Shown here: positions 1-11,465 of the stretch, piece by piece | How positions within the stretch are numbered: position 1 is the stretch's first letter | How the letters are laid out: the number at the start of each line of letters is the position of its first letter | Assembly: GCA_034620365.1 (NCBI GenBank) | Contig: JAQGEQ010000094.1 | Location: forward strand, 62,001-126,000 | Origin: Pegea sp. RAD2-039 | Taxonomy: Eukaryota; Chordata; Thaliacea; Salpida; Salpidae | DNA length: 64,000 nt | Direction of reading: 5' to 3' | Notes under the pieces: model-generated | The model's database searches: none | The model's input: the letters and a program-made list of their open reading frames with translations, nothing else | What the model was told of the DNA's origin: nothing | Translations under genes and position numbers: made by a program

Positions 1-1110
1 TCTCTGATGGCAGATTGTTCCATGTACTGATTGTGCGGTATGAGAAAAAACTTAATCTGGTTAACGTAGCTGGTGGAGTGGGCTTATTAAGATGTAATTT
101 ATGTCTTCTAAGTTGATATAACTTGAGGGAGGGACTAATGGAGAAAAAGTCATCAAACTGAAGATCAATTAGGTTGTGAATAATTTTAAAAATCAGAATA
201 AGGTCGTATTTAATTCTTCGGATTTCCAAAGTATCTAGATTGAAGAAGCTGAGACGATGCTTATAACTCTCGTATTTGATATTAAGTTTCCTGCAAACCA
301 ATCTCGTAAATGTTGCCTGAACAGATTCGATTTTTCTGATATCACCAACTTGATATGGCATCCATGCACTGATATTGTATTCAAGAATAGGGTGTATGTA
401 CAGTTTGAAAAGGTTGACGAAAAACCATGGATCTTTAGAATTAAAAGTCTTTATGATGAGGTGGACAAGCTTGATAGATTTTCCAAAGATTCTGGAAACA
501 TAACTGTGCCATTTGAAGTCAGATGTCAGAGTAATGCCGAGGTCTATGACTGAGGATACTCGTTCAAGAATGGATCCATTGATGTAGTATTGGTTGCTGA
601 AGTTGGCCGCTGGCTTACGGGAGAATGTTATAACTTCAGACTTTGTTGGCTGGATTTTAAGTTGCCAATTCGCAGACCAGTTTTCTACAATGTTTAGTGC
701 AGTTTGGAGTTTTGAGTGAGAACCAGATAATAGCTTGATGTCATCTGCATACACAAACACACTGACATTGTCTACTGTTATTAGTCTTCTGATGAGGTCT
801 TCAATGAAAATCAAAAAGAGAAGTGGACCCAGAACGGAACCCTGAGGAACGCCGCTGGTGACTTTACTAGGAGTAGATAAAGATCTTTCTACACGGGTTC
901 GTTGGGTTCTACCTGATAAGAAATCTTCAATCCATTTTAAGATAGAGTTGCTGATTTTTATGTTTTTCAATACAGTAATGAGCTTGTTGTGTGGAACAGA
1001 ATCAAACGCTTTAGCAAAATCAAGGTATATGATGTCACATGAAGTATTACTTTCGTAATGAGCTGTAAGCTCATTGAAAAAAGTGAGATGTTGAGTCAAA
1101 GAAGTATGAT
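1..1110 (-). mobile_element. Non-LTR retrotransposon (LINE) reverse transcriptase fragment, decayed
   Basis: Reading the minus strand from about 1110 downward gives a typical LINE reverse transcriptase. In order there is an LDFAKAFDSVPH block (about 1000-1040), an FLSGRTQR block (about 890-925), a GVPQGSVLGPLL block (about 815-855), the catalytic FVYADD motif (740-757), then LGITLTSDFKW (about 490-530) and thumb/C-terminal blocks to the left edge. The frame shifts near 470-480, between the LGITLTSD and LIIKTFNSKDPW blocks, so the copy is broken. The element starts abruptly near 1110 (5' truncation) and runs out of the window on its 3' side. Bases 1-115 match, in reverse complement, the start of the LINE tail at 22.0 kb, which links this copy to the three tails below. 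The exact clade (Jockey/CR1/L2-like) is not determined. Confidence 0.9.
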
Positions 1111-2292
1111 TCTAATCTTCTACGATCTCTAAAAGTTAAGTTAATCAACCAATTAGCTTTTTATTAAATGAATATTTGAACAAACTTCAAAGAGCACAGA
1201 TTTGTGTCATCTTCCACACCATCAACAATTTGTACTTCTTCAAAATTTTATAAATTCATATTTTCATTCAAAAACTCAAATTCGATTTTAAATAATTTTC
1301 TTATGCTGCTGTTTCAACCTGAAAACTACCAAATCGATTTTAAAACACTTTTAATTTGTTTAACATTTGTGAATCATTTTGAATCAATTAGGTTATTTAC
1401 TCAAATTTACATATGCTATTTTAAGTTTTTGAAAAATAGTCTTTAATAAAATTTTTGTGTGCAAATAAACTGGAAATATAATTTTAATAGCTTGTAAATT
1501 ACATCAGTATTTACTATACAAGATTGCTTCCAGATACAATAAAAATCAGAATATATCTTCTTATTCTAATTATGAGAAGTTTTAATAGCTCAATCTTAGT
1601 AAAGTAATAACGAAATAGTCTAATTATGTTTTAAAATAATAATTAAAAAATCTATGACTAAATTAATTAGTTAAAATATGGGGGATACTAATTACAATTT
1701 TTTACAAGTTTTTTTAACATGAAAAGTTTTATCACCAAAATTAAAAACAAAACTTTTGAAAGCAGTAATTGTCTGAAAAATATTTTGAATTATGACGTTA
1801 AAAATCAAAAATATTTTCAAAAAAAGATAAAAAGATTTTGATACTTCAGACTTTAGACTCAGACATAAATAAAGATGAACAGACATTAAATTTAATTACA
1901 AAAAAGCAAAAGTAGTAAATCTGTAAGTATCTAAATTTCTTGAGAAAGATTTTGATAAGATGTTTTTTCAGAAACAATTTGTTGATAGAAATAAAATTGA
2001 ATAAATTTAAAACTCCTAAAACAGTTAAATCGATTAAACTTTTTCAAAACATTCTAATGAAATTTTAAAAGCCAATTTAAAATACTAAAAAAAAATCAAA
2101 GTTTTGAAAAATGTTTTTTGAGTTCAAATATTTGAAGTCACAAATCGACTTCTACTTCATTTTCTTCTAAGTGTTTCTAGTTGTAGCTTTTTATGAGTAT
2201 TTAAAAAAAAGATTTAAAGTAAATTAGAAAATATTAAATTATTGAGTTTTTTTTTTTTTTCTTTTTAAAGTTTTAATGTCTTCTAGATTTAA
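1111..2292. other. AT-rich non-coding stretch before the IPMK-like gene
   Basis: No coding exon or RNA gene seen. The last 60 bases hold a long pyrimidine tract followed by AG (2285-2286), a splice acceptor 6 bases before the start codon at 2293. Confidence 0.5.
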
Positions 2293-3102
2293 ATGATTCT
2301 GCCGTCAAGTTGTCGTCCTCTATCACTTCAAGTTGCAGGCCACAAACATGGTTCTGGTAAATTTGGTCTTTTGCAAAATAAAAAAGGACTTTGTTTAAAA
2401 CCGATTGTTAAAAATTGTTTAAAAGAAATGAATTTCTATTTAATGTTGTTCGACGAAAAGACTAAAAGCCAAGATTTGATTGAGTTACGAAAATTTCTAC
2501 CAAAGTTAGAAACTGTATGGTTTCCTCCGACTTACACTCAAACAAAATGTTCCTATCTGGTCCTTGAAAATATCTTGCTGAAATTTCAAAATCCCAGTAT
2601 ATTGGATGCAAAGGTTGGTAAGATCAGTTACAGTCCAGATGCTACTGCAGAAAAAAAGTTAAGAGAGATCTCAAAATATCCACAAAGAACTAAAGTGGGA
2701 TTTAAGATCAGTGGAATTCGTAAATATAACAACTCTACTCAAAGTTCTCAATTTTACGATGATAAATTTGGAAAAACATTCGACCAAAATAACATTGTTG
2801 ATGGTTTACAGGTTTTCTTACCTCATGAAGTTCAAAAAGAAGTTTGTGTGATAAAATACTTCATGAAAAGAATGAAATGTTTGATGCAATGGTTTCAGAA
2901 TAACAAAAGATTTCAATTTTATGCTTCTTCTTTATTATTTGTTTATGAGAGCGAAAGAGATTCACATCAAGCTGATTTGAGACTCATCGATTTTGCTCAT
3001 GTTTACCAGAAACAAGAAAAAGATGAAAATTTCATTTATGGATTAAATCAGCTGATTTCTTGTTTCAGTAAAATTCTAGAAGATTGTGAGAAAGATTCAT
3101 GA
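2293..3102 (+). CDS. IPMK: Inositol polyphosphate multikinase-like kinase (IPMK/Ipk2 family)
   Basis: A single open frame of 269 aa with the inositol phosphate kinase signature. The PxxxDxKxG motif is NPSILDAKVG at residues 100-109 (D105, K107, G109 bind substrate and ATP). The SSLL element is at 212-215 and the metal-binding IDF triad at 232-234. A GFKISG block lies near 136. The family phosphorylates inositol phosphates (IP3 to IP5) in nucleus and cytoplasm. The short N terminus (CRPL...QVAGHKHG) and overall length fit IPMK better than the longer IP6 kinases or IP3 3-kinases. The coding region is intronless. A strong acceptor (pyrimidine tract, then TTCTAG) ends 6 bases before ATG, so the 5' end is probably formed by cis or spliced-leader splicing. 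An IP6K-like assignment is less likely. Confidence 0.88.
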   Translation: MILPSSCRPLSLQVAGHKHGSGKFGLLQNKKGLCLKPIVKNCLKEMNFYLMLFDEKTKSQDLIELRKFLPKLETVWFPPTYTQTKCSYLVLENILLKFQNPSILDAKVGKISYSPDATAEKKLREISKYPQRTKVGFKISGIRKYNNSTQSSQFYDDKFGKTFDQNNIVDGLQVFLPHEVQKEVCVIKYFMKRMKCLMQWFQNNKRFQFYASSLLFVYESERDSHQADLRLIDFAHVYQKQEKDENFIYGLNQLISCFSKILEDCEKDS

Positions 3103-5170
3103 ATAATTTTTTAGATGTGGTTTTATTTTGCAATACTTAATCAACCTTCGATCAATTTATTGATGTTTACTTGATATGTAGCAAAAACCAAATAAATTGC
3201 ATCAACTTATTCTACTTCCTTCACTAGTCGTGATATTTCTGTTGGTATTTTTTAACATTATTTAGAAAAACAAACTCTTTTTAGTATTTGCTCATCAGCA
3301 CTCACAAGAAAACCATCACATATCTCTTCACACTCTTCTAACACTGATCTGTTTGTAGATCAATTGTTTGATACTTTGTCATTTTTGACGAGTTTTTGCA
3401 AGACAAGTAGTAAACCCATGAATTTGGATTTGATTAGTTACAAGTCAAAGTTCTTACAACACTGACAGCTAGAAGCGAAATTTTTATACCAGTGATTTTA
3501 TAAAAATAGTTTAGTTGAAATCTTTAAATAAGAAACTAAAAAAGTAAGCAAATAATTTGAAGTAATTCTAATTATTACTAAATTTAATAAAAATGAAATA
3601 TTTTGTAGTTTTTTTACTACAACTTAAATATACAAACTGATACTTTTATTGTATTAGTAATTGCCTAGTTATGTTATGTTTGAAAAAAAAATTACTTTAA
3701 ATTAAATTATTTTATTTATATTTTATAGATTGAGGTAAAACAGATTTGAAAAAATAAATATAATTATTTAATATCAATTATCTAAAATATTTAGAAGTTT
3801 TTTCAAATCAAACTTATTATTCAAAGATTCAACTTATTATTTGTTTCATTAACAGTTGATTGAAAGCAAAAAGTTTTTCTAAAACAAGTTTGATTGCTGA
3901 ACATTTTCAGTTTATTAAAACTCAAAAATGTAGATTTCATAAGTACAGAAAAAAATCATCCATAAAAGTAGATTGCTTTATTGTTTTATTACGATCATAA
4001 AAAATGTTGAGATTATTTAATTTAAAGATGTCCCGTCAACTTAAACAACTCCCAAATAAAATCAACAAGACATCAACATCTGAAATGATTAAATCATAAA
4101 ATGAATTTTGAAAATGTCACAAAGATTTCAACATGAAGATTTCCAGAACAACCCGGATGTTGTAAGAATCTTAAAATTTTTTATTAATTTTTTAATCATT
4201 CTTTATTTTTTTATTTCTATTTTCTTTGATAAAATATTTGAGGTTGGCTTTTTAGAAAATAATTATTTGAATTTAATATCAGGTTTTTGATTGAAAAGTT
4301 CCAAATCAGTTTCTTTGAGTTTTTCTAAAGTTTAATAAATTTTTCTTAACATTCTTTAAAGGCTTCATTAATGTTTTATTCAAATTTGGTTTTTGATTGA
4401 AATTTGTTCAATATTTCGTTGATTGAGTTAAAATTAGTTTTGATTTGTAAAAAAGTTTGTTAAAATTGCTTTCACTAATTAACAACAGAATGTAGAAAAT
4501 ATAGAAAGTTATGTTTATATGCGCACCAGAAACTTTCTAAAAGCTCTGACTCTAAAATAGATGAAAAAATAAAGCATAGATAGTAGAAGAAAGCAAAAAG
4601 AGTAAAACAAAATTCACAATAAACGAAATTTATCTCCAAATATTCAAGTTTCAACATTTGATACATTTTAAGAAAAATCTTACAAAAACTTTGGTTGAAA
4701 ACAGTTCCAAAAATTAAAGCGTCTAAGAAAAGGTCAACATTTTCGAAATAGTAGAAATCTATTGAATAAACAAATTATTTGTTTTCTTGATTAATCTTTC
4801 TTCTGTTTCATATGAGAAGACACACATTTGACAAAAGAAGACCATCCTTTTGACTTATCCAAGCGCTTCAAAAGATAAAAAAAAGTTAATCAAACATCAA
4901 GATAAATAAATAAAAGAATTTTCTACAGTGTGAATCAATACTTAAATATCAGTTCTATTTCTAAACTATAATCAAACTAAAACCAAATTCGATGAAATCT
5001 AAACAACAAAATGATTTTCAAACCATGCAAAACCCCACAACCAACTAAACATCAATTCAAAATTCGTTAGAAAGTTCAACACTTCAAACATTTCGACAGA
5101 ATAAAATAAAATTTAGAAAATAAGAAAAAGTTAAAGAAAGAAAATTTACATAAAGGTGAAGAAGGAAGAG
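3103..5170. other. Intergenic, AT-rich, no gene seen
   Basis: The stretch separates the IPMK-like gene (+) from the MICU-like gene (-), whose 3' ends converge here. Open frames of about 60 codons near 4.1 and 4.5 kb are low-complexity F/I/L/N/K strings without splice context and look like chance. Confidence 0.5.
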
Positions 5171-8100
5171 TTATTTGTTGATAGAGTTTGCTTGCGCGTG
5201 ATAAGCTATGTTTCGAAGGAAAGATCGAATCTCTCTTTCAATACAGCTTTTAAAACCATCAAATCCATTTTGATTATTTGAATTAAGACCTTGTCGCTGA
5301 AAGACAGAGCTAAGAAGAAAAAGAAGAAGAACTACAACACATAAATTATCATCATCATCATCATAGACATGCTGTTGGATGCAGTTTTGGTGTGAGTCTT
5401 ACCTGGTTATCTGTGAACTTCAAACAAGTCTTTCCAATTAGGATCCACAATAAAAATAAGAAATTATTTGATGAAAATATCGAGCTTATATAAATACTTT
5501 CTACAATTTCCTTTTTACATTCATGCCTTTATTTCATTCAACATTTATTTCGATAAAGAACTTACTCTGAAACCACGATGGATTCGATCTTTCATCACTC
5601 CCAAAAACTCCACATGACTCAGTTTGTCATCTCCATCAGAATCAAATATTTGGAAGACAGTGTGGACCACATTATCAGTGAGTTCGAGACCAGTGGACAC
5701 TTTGACTGCTCTTTTGAATTCAGCTGAAAATATTTCCAGTTTTTATAATTATTTGTTTAAATCTAAATTTCGAAATAATTCTCTTGATGTGAAAATAGAT
5801 TGATATTTTCTTCTTCATTATTTTATATATTTTGTAATTTCTTCTTCATTTCGACGAAAGTGGATTTTTGAAACAAAATTTTTGATATTAAAAAAAAATT
5901 TCAAATATTTCGATTAAAAAAAGGATTTAAATGAAAATGTTGGGACCTTGACCAACTGAACGACCCGCTAACGCGTACAGTCTTATTGCGATCGCAAAGT
6001 CTTCTAAATTATTGATGAATTGAAAGAAGGAGCAAAACTCTGGAAAGCTGATTCCCTAAAATTCAAAGACGTCACTAGTGACTGGACACACTGATGACGT
6101 CACTACCTCTTCGTCAACACCCAGTCGATGACGTAATCGTGAAATACAATCCTCTGTGTCTCTAGAGTCCGTAAATCGTAGCAGAACTCTCGCGAAATCT
6201 TCTTCTGAGATGTAATTGAGACCTTTACTATAAGAGAGGAAGTAATTAAAATGTTAAGGAAGATTTAATCAATTAGAAGAGATTTCAGAAAGGATATCTC
6301 CATTTCCAAGATCTCTGTTTGTAAATTGTCCATAAAACTGTTGAAAGAAAATTGTTAGAAAAGATTTTTGTCATTTTACAGTCACCGGAAGAAATCGGGA
6401 TAGTTAAAAACTTGATCGCCATTCAGACCGAAGAAATGGGTCGTTAAAGTCGTAGGGAAGTCAGAAGTTGGTTTTTGATGAATCTATAAAAAGGAAACAA
6501 ATCTTTCAGTTTGAAGATTCATTTGACAGAGAAACGGAAAATAGTTGTTGAAATTAGATATTTTGAAAATAGAAAATGTTTGGATTTGAAAAATCTTTAC
6601 AAATTATTTTCAAACTTATTCAATAATTTATGTTTAAAATGAAACAATTTGTTTTTTACAACAAAAATTTGATTTAAAAAAATGATTTGAAAAGTGAAAG
6701 TTTGAAAATTATTGTATTTTGTTGAAAATGTATCGATTGTGGATTAAATAAATTATAAATTAATCAAAAGTTGATGAATAAAACTAAATGATTAAAAAGG
6801 AAACTCACAGAAGAGAAATTGTTGTCTGGATTACTTCTTTTTTGAAAAATCTCACCAAGCTTGAAAATCATGAACTTTTAATTTCAAAAAACATCAATTT
6901 TTTAAAATACTCACGACTAAAAATTCTTTTAAATCAACGATGTGGTTATCATCAATATCGAACATCTTGAAAGCAATCTCAAAACCTGATTTCGGTTCTA
7001 GAGGAAATAATCCTTAAATAAATGAGACGAAAAGTTTCGAAAACTGACTGGTAAGTAAACTAAGAAGAAAGAGATATTCAGTGTATGAAATAAGTCCTTT
7101 TGTGTTTAAAGAACGAAAAAAGTCGAAAGAGCTTTCATCTCTAGCAGGAGTTGCCTTAACTAGATCTAAAGCTTGTTGCCTGTTCAGTTGTTGGTGTCCA
7201 TAGCGAGCTGTAGACAGAAATTGTGTCAAATATATTTGAAGATTTTATTTTAAAACAAATTTAAATCAAAAAATTATTGAAATTCAACAATTTTTTGTGT
7301 TTCGAAAAAAGGCAAAAGTTTGATAAAAAATCAATTACAAGACATGAAAATGTAAATAAACCCAATTTGAAAAAACTATAAAATGAATCAATGAGATGGA
7401 AACTGAATCATCATGCTTAATGATGTCAAACAAATAAATGTGTTCTTACCATCATCATTATCATCTGGTCATAAAAGCAAAAAAATATAAAATTATTCAT
7501 TTCTAAAATATCTCAACTTTAGAAACTATTATTTTATTAATTAATGATTTATGTTAAACTGATAAATTAAAAACTTTAATAAAAAGTTATTAAATTGATT
7601 AATTAATTAAATGCTAACTAACAGAATTAATAATAGATACATAATAAGAATCTGAATAGATTAGGTAATATATAAATCATTTTTGAATCAAAAAGTTTTT
7701 TATTTAGATATTTTTAGAAAACTTTCATACGTTTTGAGTTTTCTTCAATTACAGATTCAAGGAAATCTTTAGGGGTCATAAAAAGCTCATTTTCCACAAC
7801 CACTGAAGCAAACTCTAAAAATCGTCTTCCTCTTACTCCAAGAGTTTGATCTTCTATCTTCTATCATAAAATAAAGATAGAAAAATGACTTTTTAATTTA
7901 AGAAATTATAAATTTGAAAAGATTTGATTAAAAAATTCATGAAAGAAGTGAAATAAAAATCACTAATTTCATGATAATTAATTGAAGATTTAAAACTTAT
8001 TTCCTAAGATTTATAATTTTCAAAAAACTTCACATTATGAAAAAATAATTGAAGAAAAATCAGAAGTACCTGAGATTTTGATAATAAAAAATCATTTGAA

Positions 8101-8255
8101 GCAAAAGTCAAATGAGAAAAATTTGATTTTGAAAAATGTGAAGAATTCTTAAATTGATAAATTGTTCCAAAACCAGTAGCAATAAAAACAGATTTTCTCA
8201 AAGATATAGAACATGTGATTACTTTAAACATCTGTCTCCAATAGTTTGAGGTCAT
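5171..8255 (-). CDS. MICU3: MICU3-like regulator of the mitochondrial calcium uniporter, 11 coding exons
   Basis: Predicted exons in order are 8255-8070, 7860-7731, 7207-7049, 6997-6915, 6859-6809, 6483-6386, 6337-6298, 6241-6107, 6055-5947, 5723-5566 and 5296-5171. All phases agree and give 424 aa. The N terminus (MTSNYWRQMFKVITC...) is basic and hydrophobic, as expected of a mitochondrial import sequence. Two canonical EF-hand loops are present: DIDDNHIVDLKE at 172-183 and DSDGDDKLSHVE at 358-369. Family blocks include GLISYTEYLFLL, FMDNLQTEILEMEF, GISFPEF...NNLEDFAIA and KDRIHRGFR. A C-terminal Cys (KSC, residue 401) lies where MICU proteins form dimer disulfides. MICU proteins gate the MCU channel in the intermembrane space in response to calcium. 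FLSYSKG and the KSC tail favour MICU3 over MICU1; MICU2 is possible. One intron is AT-AC (separate entry). A TTTTTAG acceptor ends 5 bases before ATG. Confidence 0.92.
6242..6297 (-). other. U12-type AT-AC intron (56 nt) inside the MICU-like gene
   Basis: On the minus strand the intron begins ATATCCTTTC, a perfect minor-spliceosome 5' site, and ends in AATTAC. The branch element TTCCTTAAC (6253-6261), also a perfect U12 consensus, lies about 12 bases before the AC, the expected spacing. Splicing here joins GAG to TTC in phase 0 and restores the conserved block LEME|FLSYSKG. The nearby AG at 6228-6229 used as a GT-AG acceptor would have no matching donor and would delete conserved residues. 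Confidence 0.9.
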
Positions 8256-11200
8256 GATGCCTAAAAAGAAAACATAATTTGAGTGAATCTTTATATGGCT
8301 AATTTATTTAATTTATAGGGAAAGTTTATTATATGTGAATGTGTAAAAGTTTGTTTTTTCATCAAAAATGAGCTTAAAAGTAAAAAAAATAATTTTTAAT
8401 TTAAAAATTATAAATTAAAATCAAGTTTAATTGTTAAAATAATGAGAACTTTAATAATTAGAACAATTTATAAAAATAATTTGTTGATAGATTTATAAAT
8501 ATATAAAGTTATAAAATTCTCTTTAAAATATTAAATAATAATAGATCAAACAAATTTTTTAATTATTAATTATTACTTTAAAAAAGTTAAGTTATAAAAC
8601 AATATAATTGTAAATCAAGAAAAAATATTATAAAAATATTAATCACAATTAAAAATAGATTTGTAGAAAAAAAGTAAACAGAAGAAGTGAAAACTAAAAA
8701 CAACAGAGGACAAATTGGATCTTTTTATAAAAATCAAAATAAATTAAAAAACTTTTTTATAGATTTCAACAATGACAAAATCTGTAATAGTTGAAAATAA
8801 TTCGCTACAATAAAAATAAATTTTAACAAAAAGATAAACAAAATTCGATTAAACTATTTATGATCAAAATGTATAACTAGTTTATGTTAATTAGCTAAAT
8901 TAATCAAGTTAGTTGTAAGATGAAAACGTAACAAATTTACGTTACTAAATATATAATTGAGTTCCTATTAATCCTAATTAATTTCTAATGAGCGTTGCCT
9001 TATTTGTAATACTTTTTATATTTTTTGAAAATCAAAAGTTACTACAAAAAATGTTAATTAATCAATAATAATTAATAATAATTATTAATAATTAATGAAT
9101 TTCTTTGAAAATTAAAATGTTTTGTACAGCATAATTATTTTTTACTATGATTATTGTTCTCGTATTTTCGAAATTGTTAAAGAACGACAACCATATGAAA
9201 AAATAACAAAAATAATTTAGTGGGGAGTAATGCTTAAAGATAATTAACCAAATATACCAATTATAATAATTACTGAAATTCATTTTATAAATATGTTTGA
9301 ATAAAAGAGATACAAATGTTGAAAAATTAAGATATAACTCTAAGTAATCAAACTAAATCTATATTACATTCAACAATTATTTATAACAAACTGAACTAAC
9401 TGCTAAAATTAAAGAAAGTTTTGAGTTTAGCAAAGTTATTAATGGAATTAAGTTTATTGTCTATTGCAAGCTGTTTGTTGTTAGATGTAATAAATCACTG
9501 AATATTTTATAAGTAACAAAATATTTTTAATTTGTGCTGGATTTTAGTATTAAGATAGTTTTATTCAATAACTAATTTGCACATTTGGAAATTTATATTA
9601 AAATAATAAAATTTAATTAAATAAATCAAAGAAATGTTGAATTAAATGGATTTTATTTAATTTGTAACCTCAAATTTCATCTTCAAAGACTTTTGAAGAT
9701 ATTTGTAAAAATTTGTATTCAAACTTAAAATCATTTTCGCTTTATCTTTACTAACACTAATATTACAAGAGTTATAAAGTAAAAGATTTATTCTAAACTT
9801 TTCTTACAAGTTTATTTGTTAATTAACACAATATAAGTATAAAAATAACTTCATCCTTGATTTTAAAGTTTTTAACAAAGGTGTTAATTTTGTTTTAAAT
9901 CTTTTAAATCAACACTAATTAAAAATGAAAGATTTTGAAACTGGTTTTTGAAGATTACAAAAAAAGTTATCAATTTAACGAACCCAAGTTTCAAACTTTT
10001 AAATATATTTGTAAAATTATTAAATTTATCTTTTTCGATTTGATTTGATAAAAGTCTTTTTGAAAAATTGTTGTAAGTTTAGTATGAAATAAGATGATTT
10101 TTTTAATAAAACCAAATCTTTAAAAAATTGTTATCTTAAGTATAAAGTTTTTATAACAAATTCTTATAGAATTTAAAAGATTAGAAGTAAATTAGATCAT
10201 TACTAAAAAAACAGTTTTTTATTGTTTTTGTATCTTTACTTAATTAACTTTAATAGTAAAAAGCTTTAAATTCTACAAAAGAAAAAAAGAAATTTAAAAT
10301 ACATTTATTAGTAATATTACTGGAAGGAATTTTTATAAAAACATTTGAATAAAGTTGCAACAAAAGCTAAAAAGTTAGGATATAAATTATTAGACTATAT
10401 TTATTTTAAATTATATTTTAGATTCAACAGAATTTATATGAATCGATCAAAACTTTTGAAAAAATATTTTTCTTAATTATCTAGAAAAAGTTTGAAGTTT
10501 TTAAAAACCTTTCGAATAATTTATTATGAAAAGTGTAAAGATAATTTTAATTTAATAATTAATTGAAAGATAGTCTTTACAATGGATAAATTTGGTTTGT
10601 ACAACTAATACTATTTACTTAACATAATAAACACTTTTAAAGACTTTTTTTCAGAAAATTTAAGTGAACTTTTTCTTTTTTTTCCGTTATGATATTTTCC
10701 TAAAATTTATATTTCAATGAAATTGAATGAGATTTTTTTTAAAGCTTTGAATTTATTAAAGTTTTATTTGCTTTAAATTGTACTTTGACAAAGAAAATTA
10801 TTTAAACAATTCGAATTAAAGATAAAAATGTTTTATATCTTCAATAACATTTAATTTTTTAATTTTTTTAACTTTATTATTTTAATTTTTTATATTTATG
10901 AAGATCTATTAAAAATATAATAAAATACGGAATCAGAATATCTATATATTTTTATATTATTTTAATATCTATAGCATAAAATAAAAAAATCAGAAATTGA
11001 ACAAAAGTTCTGAAAGTCTTGAAAATAAGTGTGACCAATATTTTTTCTTAAATTTTTTCCACTAGGTGTCAATGCAAAGCGGTGAACTGTGGTAAAAGTT
11101 TCTTCGCTTAGTTTTGGTTTATTAATATTGATATTAAGCAAATTGTTCAAAAACAAAGAAGTTTTTGATATTTATAAATAATTTTTAATTATTTAACTAT

Positions 11201-11340
11201 TTATAGTAATTTAGAGTATAATATCGTAACTATCTAAAATTTGTTAATACAATTATTTAATAATATTTTAATACAACTTTTTACTTTATGGTTTTGTTTA
11301 TGCTGTTAATTTAATAAGAATATGCACTAATTATTTATTA
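8256..11340. other. AT-rich non-coding stretch
   Basis: Contains the 5' flank of the MICU-like gene, with an AG acceptor at 8261-8262. The rest is low-complexity A/T sequence, including a TAATAA-type simple run near 9060-9095. No exon or RNA gene recognised. Confidence 0.5.
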
Positions 11341-11465
11341 CAATAAATGCAAAGGAGGGTACCTGAAGAGAGCACCTCTCGCTAACACACATTCTCACAA
11401 ATAATATCTATTATATACACTTAACTTAAAAATATAGAAAGAAAAAGATGTAACACATGACATTT
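11341..11465 (-). mobile_element. LINE 3' tail, 5'-truncated copy
   Basis: In reverse complement this matches the last about 120 bases of the copies at 20.1 and 22.0 kb: a GTGTTACATCTTTTTCTTTC block, then the TGTGAGAATGTGTGTTAGCG block, the GAGAGGTGCTCTC hairpin and a terminal TTTATTG. Only the 3' untranslated end survives, as expected when target-primed reverse transcription aborts early. Confidence 0.85.

Noticed and set aside
257..553. 98-codon plus-strand open frame
   Set aside because: It lies antisense to the reverse transcriptase of the LINE fragment, whose motifs are clear on the minus strand.
6228..6297. MICU intron read as an ordinary GT-AG intron using AG at 6228-6229
   Set aside because: No suitable GT donor exists near 6297, and this acceptor would delete the conserved FLSYS residues. 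The AT-AC reading fits every signal.
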